Positions 1 to 6,134 of a DNA stretch of 14,761 bases are shown here, piece by piece; within the stretch, counting starts at the first letter, position 1, and each line of letters opens with the position of its first letter. The position numbers were made by a program, and so were the translations under genes. The notes below the pieces were generated by a model. The model was given only the letters and a program-made list of their open reading frames with translations. It did not search any database and was not told the DNA's origin. Where the stretch lies: assembly GCA_003453085.1 (NCBI GenBank), contig DMMK01000084.1:1-14761 (forward strand). The letters are read 5' to 3'. Origin of the DNA: Verrucomicrobiales bacterium (GTDB taxonomy: Bacteria; Verrucomicrobiota; Verrucomicrobiia; Verrucomicrobiales; Verrucomicrobiaceae).

Positions 1-1062
1 ATCGTGATCCAGAAGCGCCCGCACCAGTTCCCAACGATAGTCATCCACCTGGGGCACTTCCTTGACCAGGGTGCGCAGGGCCGAAAGCTGCTCATCCAGA
101 TCCACCGTGATCTCAAAGAATCTGACGAGATCCCGCAAGGCGGCTTCACTGACGGGCTTTTGGTTAGCCGTCGCCTGCAACTGCTGGCGCAAGTCGTCCA
201 GATTGCCGAAGCGTTCATGCAGCCGCACCCGACGGCGAAAGAACTCCGCATAGCGCCCATCGCGGAAGTCCAGCAGCGCCAGCCCTTTGAGCAGGGCCGC
301 ATCCGCCTTAGCAAACTGGTCGGCCTGCTCCAGAATCCTAGCGAGGTCGTAGAGGGCACCGAGGCGCTTTTGCGGATCCCCCTGTTCGGCCAGCGTGCTG
401 TAAAAAGTAGCGGCACGGTCTGGAAAGCCGGCGCGCAGCAGCAGCTCGGCCACCTGACGGGCCAGATCTGCATCTCCAGGCCGCAGCCGGGCGGCTTTCT
501 CCCAGGCCTGGGCCGCCTCTTCAGGACGACCGGCGGCCAGGCCCAGCGTGCCCAGTTCAATCCAGGCCTGGGGGAGTGTGGGATCATTGTCCGCCAGTCC
601 TTCCACCCATCGCTGGATGAGGCTGTAGGCGAGAGCAGGGTCTGCCATTTCCCGGGCCAGATCCGCACGGGAACGGAGGGCAACGGCATTTTTCGGGGTG
701 GTCTTCAGCACCTCGTCATAAAGCTGGGCGGCCTTTTTAAGGTCCCCCGCCCGGCGAAAAAGGTGCCCCTGCACCAGCAGGACGGTGGGGTGGCGTGTCT
801 TTGCCGCCTGGGCAGAAATGTTCTCCAGCAGCAGGGGCGTGGCCCCATGCTTTTCATACAGCGCCCACAGCAGCTCCACCACGCGGCCATAGTCCGGCTG
901 GCTGACCAGCAGGGAGAGGTATTCATTGGCCAGACGCGTTTCCCGGGCCGTCCACGATTTTGGCGGCTCCTGGGCTGTCAGCGGTGCCATGAGGCACGCC
1001 GCCCACATCACCGCCAGAGGAAGGCGGTGTTTCAGACCTATTTTGCGGAGGACGACCTGCAT
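1..1062 (-). CDS. Secreted TPR-repeat protein, C-terminus cut by window edge
   Basis: The minus strand is open for 354 codons from an ATG at 1062 to the left edge with no stop, so the gene is partial. Residues 1-30 look like a signal peptide: basic start (MQVVLRKIGLKHR), hydrophobic stretch (LPLAVMWAACLMAPL), likely SPase I cut after LTA-30. The Cys at 23 follows WAA, which is not a good lipobox. The rest is helical with tetratricopeptide-type units at about 92-125, 164-197, 198-230 and 232-265; the unit 164-197 is clearest (AWIELGTLGLAAGRPEEAAQ). TPR proteins are protein-binding scaffolds; the partner cannot be told. No good Shine-Dalgarno precedes the ATG; the frame stays open upstream, but the signal peptide fixes the start. 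It is divergent from the pilin-like gene at 1293 and shares its AT-rich promoter region. Fold and export are fairly sure, function unknown. Confidence 0.85.
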   Translation of the reverse strand, partial: MQVVLRKIGLKHRLPLAVMWAACLMAPLTAQEPPKSWTARETRLANEYLSLLVSQPDYGRVVELLWALYEKHGATPLLLENISAQAAKTRHPTVLLVQGHLFRRAGDLKKAAQLYDEVLKTTPKNAVALRSRADLAREMADPALAYSLIQRWVEGLADNDPTLPQAWIELGTLGLAAGRPEEAAQAWEKAARLRPGDADLARQVAELLLRAGFPDRAATFYSTLAEQGDPQKRLGALYDLARILEQADQFAKADAALLKGLALLDFRDGRYAEFFRRRVRLHERFGNLDDLRQQLQATANQKPVSEAALRDLVRFFEITVDLDEQLSALRTLVKEVPQVDDYRWELVRALLDHD

Positions 1063-1184
1063 GTGCCGTGAGGAATACGAGCATACCACGCTCCATGTTC
1101 TTCCAGAAGGTAAAAGACGACCCAAAACGGCTTCTCCATCAATGGAGCCAGTGGACACAAGGGTTACCAAAACCCCGTTCATCA

Positions 1185-1204
1185 TATTATCAATAATGAT
1201 AATA
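1185..1204. repeat. AT-rich inverted repeat in the divergent promoter region
   Basis: Arms TATTATCA (1185-1192) and TGATAATA (1197-1204) are perfect reverse complements around a 4-base ATAA loop. It overlaps the Fur-box-like match at 1192-1210. The setting, between two divergent genes in an otherwise GC-rich window, suits a repressor operator; this is inference. Confidence 0.5.
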
Positions 1205-1210
1205 ATTTAC
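1192..1210 (+). promoter_or_regulatory. Fur-box-like operator candidate
   Basis: Aligned by eye to the 19-base E. coli Fur consensus GATAATGATAATCATTATC, the bases from 1192 agree at 15 of 19 positions, with 11 consecutive matches (ATAATGATAAT). A weak promoter for the pilin-like gene, TTTACT (1206-1211) and TATGAA (1229-1234) 17 bases apart, would have its -35 covered by the site, as expected for repression. The region is AT-rich, which raises the chance of a random match, and nothing in the flanking genes is obviously iron-related. It could serve the minus-strand TPR gene, the plus-strand cluster, or both. Confidence 0.4.
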
Positions 1211-1248
1211 TCGAAAGAGTCTCATATTTATGAAATTGCAGATTGCCT

Positions 1249-1265
1249 TGGAATTAAAAATTCCA
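1249..1265. repeat. Inverted repeat just upstream of the pilin-like gene
   Basis: Perfect 7-base arms TGGAATT (1249-1255) and AATTCCA (1259-1265) around AAA, ending 27 bases before the ATG at 1293. The position is right for an operator or a 5' leader hairpin of the 1293 gene. No function can be assigned from sequence alone. Confidence 0.4.
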
Positions 1266-1292
1266 TAAATTCACCGTGTCACTCAATTGCGC

Positions 1293-1724
1293 ATGAAAGC
1301 CGCGATCCATTCCCAGAACATCCATACCGGTTTCAGCCTTATCGAAATGCTGATGACCCTGACGATTCTGGGGATCATGACCAGCCTGGCACTGGCTTGG
1401 TTCGGCGGCGACATCAGCACGGTGAAACAGGCCCGTGATCAGCGCAATGCCCAGACGCTTTGCACCCTGTGCCAGTCCGTGGAGGCTGCGGGGATCAATC
1501 TCGCGGCTGAAGAATCGACCGCGTTGGATGTTCTGCGCCGACTGGTAGAGGGCGTCACCATTCAAAAAGGTGCCCTGAAGGGTCGTACCTTCCAGCTTCC
1601 TGGCCTGGGAAGAGAGGAACTGGAAGCCGCCTCCCGTTACATTACCATCCAGGAGGGCCAGGTGCGCTACGATGCCACAGGCAAAGCCACGCCAGGGAAG
1701 ACCCCATCGGGCGAACAGATCTAA
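1293..1724 (+). CDS. Type IV pilin-like (pseudopilin) protein
   Basis: A 143-residue protein with a class III signal: a 13-residue leader ending in Gly13, then FSLIEMLMTLTILGIM. Prepilin peptidase would cut between G13 and F14, leaving an N-methylatable Phe and the conserved Glu at mature position 5 (E18). The hydrophobic helix runs to about residue 37. The C-terminal part is short and soluble, with one close Cys pair (TLCTLC); no known pilin subclass is recognisable. I prefer ATG 1293 over the in-frame TTG at 1287 because it is the stronger codon and leaves a normal leader. Pseudopilins build type II secretion or type IV pilus fibres, but no assembly ATPase, secretin or prepilin peptidase gene is in view. 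It precedes the permease genes on the same strand by 57 bases and may be cotranscribed. Confidence 0.85.
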   Translation: MKAAIHSQNIHTGFSLIEMLMTLTILGIMTSLALAWFGGDISTVKQARDQRNAQTLCTLCQSVEAAGINLAAEESTALDVLRRLVEGVTIQKGALKGRTFQLPGLGREELEAASRYITIQEGQVRYDATGKATPGKTPSGEQI

Positions 1725-1781
1725 AGCACCCCAGGAGACCCTTTGACCTTTGCGCCGGGGACTCCAAAGTGGACCTTGCCC

Positions 1782-3068
1782 ATGGTGAACCGCGCCTCCC
1801 TTTTCCTAGCCCTGCGCTACCTGCGCCCCAAACGCTCCTTTGTTTCGGTGATCACGGCGATCTCCATCCTCGGAGTCGCTGTGGGCGTGCTGATGATGGT
1901 GGTGGTGCGCGCCGTGATGCTCGGTTTTGAAGTGGACTTCCGGGACACCCTTGTGGGGGCTGAACCCCACGTGCTGGTGGCCAAGGACAGCAGCGCACAA
2001 AACGCCCCACCCTGGCAGGAAGCGCTGAAAGCGGCCCGCGCGCAGGCGGGCACCGTTTCCGCCGCACCCTACGCGGGGGGGATTCTCTACATGGCGCGGG
2101 ATGACTACCAGACGGGCACCCAGGTCTTTGGCCTGTCCCGCGAGGAAGGGGCCGCCAACCTGAGTAAGCTGACCCGGCACCTTCTGGACGGCAGCCTGGA
2201 CCTTCCTGAGGACAGCATCGTCATCAGCGATTACCACGCCCAGCAGCTCGGTGTGCGGGTGGGTGAGGAGATCAGCGTCTATGCCTCCCAAAATGTGAAC
2301 CAGGCCGTGCGCCAATACGGCGTGGCAGAAGACCAGGAATCCGAGGAGAAAAAAAAGGCGATCCTGGACGCCATCAAGCTGAACCCGCAAACCCTGCGTG
2401 TGTCCGGCGTGCTGCGGTCCGAGACCGGCGGCTACAACGGCTACGTCTCGCTGAAAACCGGCCAAAAACTCTTCCAGTTAGGCCAGGAGGTCACTGGAAT
2501 CGCTATGGAAATCAAGGACCCTCAGCAGGCCAAGGAGTTCGCCGCCGGAATGAAGCCCGCACTGCCGGGCTGGACCTTCACGCTGTGGACGGATGCTGGC
2601 GAGTCCCGCCTGGCCGCCATGCAGAATGAGCAGACGATGATGAAGTTTGTCCTGCTCATCATCGCTGTAGTCGCCGCCTTTTCCGTGATGAACACTACCA
2701 TCACCGTTACCACCCAGAAACGGCGCGAGATCGGCGTGCTGGCCGCCCTGGGCAGTCGCCCGTGGCAGATCGTGAATGTGTTCCTCCTCCAGGCCATCGT
2801 GGTCGGTGTCATCGGCACCCTTGTCGGTCTCATTGGCAGCATGATCGTGCTCTGGCTGCGCAATGACATCCGTTCCCTTCTGACATTGGCCACCGGTGGT
2901 CAGGTGCATGCAGTGGAAGGGGTGTTCCTTTCCACCATCCCGGCCCACATTCAGCCCTGGGATGTCACCCTCACCTGCCTCATTTCCGTGGCCCTGTGCG
3001 TCGTCGCTGGGTTGATCCCCGCCTGGTTTGCCTCCCGGGTGGAACCTGCCGTGGCCCTGCGAGACTGA
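1782..3068 (+). CDS. LolC/LolE-family ABC transporter permease (first of pair)
   Basis: An inner-membrane permease of the FtsX/MacB fold (428 aa). TM1 is about residues 20-46 after the family start LFLALRYLRPKRS; a periplasmic domain follows to about 285; then TM2 (about 286-310), TM3 (330-359) and TM4 (396-418). The cytoplasmic loop MNTTITVTTQKRREIGVLAALGSR and the ending IPAWFASRVEPAVALRD are typical of lipoprotein-releasing permeases, which with the LolD ATPase extract lipoproteins from the inner membrane. ATG 1782 is chosen because the product then aligns end to end with the paralogue at 3077 (15 of the first 19 residues identical). A TTG at 1743 behind AGGAG (1733-1737) would add 13 residues and remains a real alternative. 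LolC and LolE cannot be told apart here, and a MacB-like or other export role is possible. Confidence 0.85.
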   Translation: MVNRASLFLALRYLRPKRSFVSVITAISILGVAVGVLMMVVVRAVMLGFEVDFRDTLVGAEPHVLVAKDSSAQNAPPWQEALKAARAQAGTVSAAPYAGGILYMARDDYQTGTQVFGLSREEGAANLSKLTRHLLDGSLDLPEDSIVISDYHAQQLGVRVGEEISVYASQNVNQAVRQYGVAEDQESEEKKKAILDAIKLNPQTLRVSGVLRSETGGYNGYVSLKTGQKLFQLGQEVTGIAMEIKDPQQAKEFAAGMKPALPGWTFTLWTDAGESRLAAMQNEQTMMKFVLLIIAVVAAFSVMNTTITVTTQKRREIGVLAALGSRPWQIVNVFLLQAIVVGVIGTLVGLIGSMIVLWLRNDIRSLLTLATGGQVHAVEGVFLSTIPAHIQPWDVTLTCLISVALCVVAGLIPAWFASRVEPAVALRD

Positions 3069-3076
3069 CCTTCCCC

Positions 3077-4405
3077 ATGCTTTCCAACGCCCCTCTCTTT
3101 CTGGCTCTGCGTTACCTCCGGCCCAAGCGGTCGCTGGTCTCCATCATCTCGCTCATCTCGGTCCTCGGTGTCATGCTCGGCGTGGGCGTGCTGGTGGTGG
3201 TGATGTCCGTCTTCAAAGGCTGGCAGGTCGAGTTCAAGCAGCTGCTACTCGGCTTTGAACCGCATGTGGTTTTGGTGCAGGACAGCCCTTTCGTGGGAGA
3301 ACTCCCTGAAGGCGCCCCGAAGCCCTTCCGCTCCAACTGGCGTGAGGTGCTGAAGGACATGAAACAGCGCCCGGGCGTTCTTTCCGCCACCCCCATCGCC
3401 GAAGGCATGATCGCTGCCCGCAATGGCGATTCCGACCCCGAGGCAGCCGAGCTTTTGGGGCTGCGGGATGAAGCAGACAACGACCTGCTGAAAAAGCTCT
3501 CCAAACATCTTCTTGAGGGCGAGTTTAACCTCAAGGAGGACAACATCATCATCACCGACAAGCTGGCGAAAAAGCTGAAGGTCAAGGTGGGGGATGTACT
3601 TTCCATTCTCGCTTCCGACACCATCCGCCAGATGATCCGCAACCTCCGCGAGGCGGAAGAAACGACCGACCCCGCCCAGGCCAGCGCCGCCCGCGAAGAA
3701 ATCGTCGTCCTGCCGCGAGACCTCACGGTCGTCGCCATCGTCCGGGCGGACACGGCTGGGGATCGTTGCTACACGCCGCTCAATGTCGGCCAGGAGCTCT
3801 TCAACCTTGAAGGCGATGTCAGCGGCCTGGAGATCGAACTCGCCAATCCGGACCAGGCCGAGGACTTCGTGCAGCAGCTTTTTGAGGCCAATGCACTGCC
3901 CGTGGACTGGAATGCGCGCACCTGGATCAACACCCTCGGCTCCAAGCTCCGTGATGTGGAAAACCAGCAGTCACTGATGTACTTCCTGCTCTTTTTCATC
4001 ATGCTGGTAGCGGCCATCTGCGTGATGAACACGACCATCACCGTCACCGTGCAAAAGCGACGTGAGATCGGCATCCTCACCGCGCTGGGCAGCCGGGCGC
4101 AGCAGATCATCGGCATCTTCCTGGTACAGGCGGGGATTGTGGCCGTCTTTGGCATCATTCTTGGCATCATCGGCGGCATGACTGTTCTGCATTTCCGCAA
4201 CGATCTGCGCGACCTGATCGCTGAAAAAACCGGTCGTGATTTCTTCTCCAAGGACATCTATTTCCTCAGCGAAATCCCTGCCCACATCCAGATGGTGGAC
4301 CTCTCCTTCATCTGCGGTCTGGCCATCGTGCTCTGCCTGCTGGCCGCTCTCATCCCCGCCTGGTTTGCCGCGCGGGTGGACCCTGCGGTGGCTCTGCGGG
4401 ATTAA
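3077..4405 (+). CDS. LolC/LolE-family ABC transporter permease (second of pair)
   Basis: A 442-residue paralogue of the preceding protein, starting 8 bases after its stop, so translation is probably coupled. Same layout: family start MLSNAPLFLALRYLRPKRS, TM1 about 20-46 (VSIISLISVLGVMLGVGVLV), a large periplasmic domain, TM2 about 300-325, loop MNTTITVTVQKRREIGILTALGSR, TM3 about 345-372, TM4 about 408-433, and ending IPAWFAARVDPAVALRD. The frame is open from 2996, but ATG 3077 gives the start shared with the paralogue. Two different permeases in tandem fit a LolC-LolE heterodimer like that of Proteobacteria, where lolD is usually in the same operon. No ATP-binding subunit follows; the next gene is a lipoprotein, the sort of cargo this family handles. 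Confidence 0.87.
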   Translation: MLSNAPLFLALRYLRPKRSLVSIISLISVLGVMLGVGVLVVVMSVFKGWQVEFKQLLLGFEPHVVLVQDSPFVGELPEGAPKPFRSNWREVLKDMKQRPGVLSATPIAEGMIAARNGDSDPEAAELLGLRDEADNDLLKKLSKHLLEGEFNLKEDNIIITDKLAKKLKVKVGDVLSILASDTIRQMIRNLREAEETTDPAQASAAREEIVVLPRDLTVVAIVRADTAGDRCYTPLNVGQELFNLEGDVSGLEIELANPDQAEDFVQQLFEANALPVDWNARTWINTLGSKLRDVENQQSLMYFLLFFIMLVAAICVMNTTITVTVQKRREIGILTALGSRAQQIIGIFLVQAGIVAVFGIILGIIGGMTVLHFRNDLRDLIAEKTGRDFFSKDIYFLSEIPAHIQMVDLSFICGLAIVLCLLAALIPAWFAARVDPAVALRD

Positions 4406-4463
4406 AGTGGCTTTCTTCTGTCCCGCTGAAATCCCGCCCAGCTGTTTGCGTTCCCCTGTGCTC

Positions 4464-5369
4464 ATGATCCGTCTTCCTCTTTCCGCCTGCGCCCTTGCCC
4501 TTCTGCTCACTGCCTGCGGTGAAGAAAAGAAAGTCACCCGTGCCCCAGCAACGCCAGCCCCTGCCGTTCCGGCGTCTCCTGTCCCGACTCTGGCGGCACC
4601 CGCCGCCGAAGCTGCCAAGGCCGTTTATTGGACCGCCGAAAAGCTCCACACCGAGATCAAGTACCACAACCACGAATACGCCGGCAATGGCGAGTTCAGC
4701 ATTGAGGACGGCCAGCCCGTAGCCCTCAGTCTGCGGGAGGCCAAAGTGACCAACCTCGTCTTCCTGGAGAAATTCAAACCGCTGGCCCTTGACCTCAGCG
4801 GCACCCCGATCAAGGACATCCGCCCACTCCGGGGTATGAAGCTCATCGAGCTCTACCTGGAAGACAGCCCCATCACGGATCTGTCCCCTCTGCGCGGCAT
4901 GCCGCTGCAAAAGATCTACCTCAGCCGCACCCCTGTCGTTGATCTCAGCGCCCTGGAAGGTGCGCCGCTCACGGAGGTGAACATCGTGGACACCAAAGTG
5001 ACCGATCTCACGCCTCTCTCCAAGAGCCCTATTCAGATGCTTTGGCTCAGCGGCACACCTGTCGAAAGCATCGCCGGACTGAAGGGCATGCCCCTGGTCT
5101 CCCTCACCCTGCATCGCAGCAAAGTGAAGGACCTGTCACCGCTCAGCGGCAGCGCCCTTCAGCGGCTGCACATCGGTGAAACTCCCATCACCGACCTTAC
5201 CCCACTCGCCGGCATGGGCCTCACGCGACTCGTCTTTACCCCTGCCTCTATCACTCACGGCCTGGACGCAGCCAAGGCCCTGTCACTCAAAGAAATCGGC
5301 ACCCGCTTTGACGAAACCGGCAGTGATCTCCTCCCTCCCGCAGCCTTCTGGGCCCAGCAGGGGAAATAG
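4464..5369 (+). CDS. Leucine-rich-repeat lipoprotein
   Basis: A 301-residue SPase II lipoprotein: MIRLPLS, hydrophobic core, lipobox LTAC with Cys18. Position +2 is Gly, so by the E. coli rule it would go to the outer membrane. A Pro/Ala linker (about 27-52) leads to a short domain and then seven tandem repeats of exactly 21 residues (106-126, 127-147, 148-168, 169-189, 190-210, 211-231, 232-252), pattern LxxLxLxxTPITDLSPLxGMP. This is an internalin-like LRR solenoid, a protein-binding surface, common in Planctomycetes and Verrucomicrobia. The frame is open from 4236, overlapping the permease gene; ATG 4464 is chosen for the signal peptide. It lies 58 bases after the permease pair on the same strand and may share its transcript. 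The ligand is unknown. Confidence 0.85.
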   Translation: MIRLPLSACALALLLTACGEEKKVTRAPATPAPAVPASPVPTLAAPAAEAAKAVYWTAEKLHTEIKYHNHEYAGNGEFSIEDGQPVALSLREAKVTNLVFLEKFKPLALDLSGTPIKDIRPLRGMKLIELYLEDSPITDLSPLRGMPLQKIYLSRTPVVDLSALEGAPLTEVNIVDTKVTDLTPLSKSPIQMLWLSGTPVESIAGLKGMPLVSLTLHRSKVKDLSPLSGSALQRLHIGETPITDLTPLAGMGLTRLVFTPASITHGLDAAKALSLKEIGTRFDETGSDLLPPAAFWAQQGK

Positions 5370-5435
5370 GCGGAAGAGCCTACGCCCAGCGAGGGCTTGT
5401 ATTTGTGGTCTTCCTGACGTAAGCTACACCTCACT

Positions 5436-5686
5436 ATGAAGACACTGGAAGCTTCTGCCCCCCCCTTGAAAGGCTTGGATTACCGAATGGTGATCATAGG
5501 GTGCGTTTCCATGTTGAAGACGGTTTGATCTCCTTCAACGTCGAAGCTTCCGTTCCCCCTACACAGCCGCCCTTATCGGTCCGGAAACCAACGGGTTTTG
5601 TTCAGAAATGGAGCGGTTCCGTGCAAAAGCTTGAGGACTCCAGCGATCTTTGGCTTTCCCACATCAACGAGAAGCACCTTCGCTGA
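5436..5686 (+). pseudogene. Frameshifted antitoxin of a type II toxin-antitoxin module
   Basis: Reading from ATG 5436 gives MKTLEASAPPLKGLDYRMVI and reaches a stop soon after 5520. From about 5500 the next frame continues sensibly (VRFHVEDGLISFNVE) and ends with PTGFVQKWSGSVQKLED and HINEKHLR at 5686. Loss of one base near 5500 joins the two into a protein of about 83 residues, a normal antitoxin size. The C-terminal GF.KW.G and EKH pattern resembles MazE/VapB-type antitoxins, whose tail binds the toxin. An 8-C run at 5458-5465 lies in the reading frame but does not appear to be the break. The PIN gene starts 2 bases after the stop, as in intact TA operons. The antitoxin family is from memory; the broken frame is seen directly. 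Confidence 0.6.
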
Positions 5687-5688
5687 AC

Positions 5689-6122
5689 ATGCGGCTGCTT
5701 ATAGATGCCATCGTGCTGCTGGATTGCCTAATTCTGGAAGCCTCGGGGCTTCCGAGAACCGGACAACAAGCTAGCAACATGGTTTAGGACTATGTGACAC
5801 AGGGATGCACGAAGGTTTGGTGGCTTGGCACACCTTGCCCATCATCGCCTATTATCATTGTAGGCAGCACTCAAAGGAAGAGACAGCAGACATGATTGAC
5901 ATGCTGTTAGGCTTTCTAGATGTTCCCACCGTCGGCCATACCGAAGCGACAAGATGGAGAGAACACGGGTTGTCTGATTTTGAAGATGCCCTGCAAGTGG
6001 CTGCTGCCATTTCGGGAATGGCAGACATCATCGTCACTCGAAATATTGCCGACTTTTCCGGCTGCCTGATTCCAGCGATGACGCCTGAATCATTCTTGAC
6101 CACTTACCCACGGGCGAAATAG
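5689..6122 (+). pseudogene. Broken VapC-like PIN-domain toxin
   Basis: ATG 5689 starts MRLLIDAIVLLDCLILEASG, a PIN-type N-terminus. An in-frame TAG follows at 5785-5787, and after about 5803 the match moves to the next frame (HEGLVAWHTLPIIAYYHCRQ onward), consistent with one lost base. The rest is well preserved: DFEDALQVAAAISG and IVTRNIADF are the C-terminal PIN signature, ending at TAG 6120-6122. PIN toxins are Mg-dependent RNases using three or four acidic residues; D6 and the DFED and ADF acids survive, but the usual DTNV is DAIV, losing the Thr/Asn. With a stop and a frameshift it should make no active toxin. Its stop is 12 bases from the convergent AsmA-like gene. Confidence 0.8.
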
Positions 6123-6134
6123 CAAAATTCCCGC

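Noticed and set aside
4..1071. 355-codon plus-strand open frame
   Set aside because: It is antisense to the TPR protein; its product is rich in Gln, Arg and His with no domain, while the minus frame has a signal peptide and TPR repeats.
4350..5114. 254-codon minus-strand frame opposite the LRR lipoprotein
   Set aside because: Shadow of the regular repeats on the other strand, which produces apparent periodicity without a real fold.
5367..5382. Hairpin TAGGC / GCCTA at the LRR gene stop as a terminator
   Set aside because: The stem is only 5 bp, it overlaps the stop codon and there is no T-run after it.
5397..5425. TTGTAT-17-TAAGCT as promoter of the TA relic
   Set aside because: Each box matches consensus at only three of six positions.
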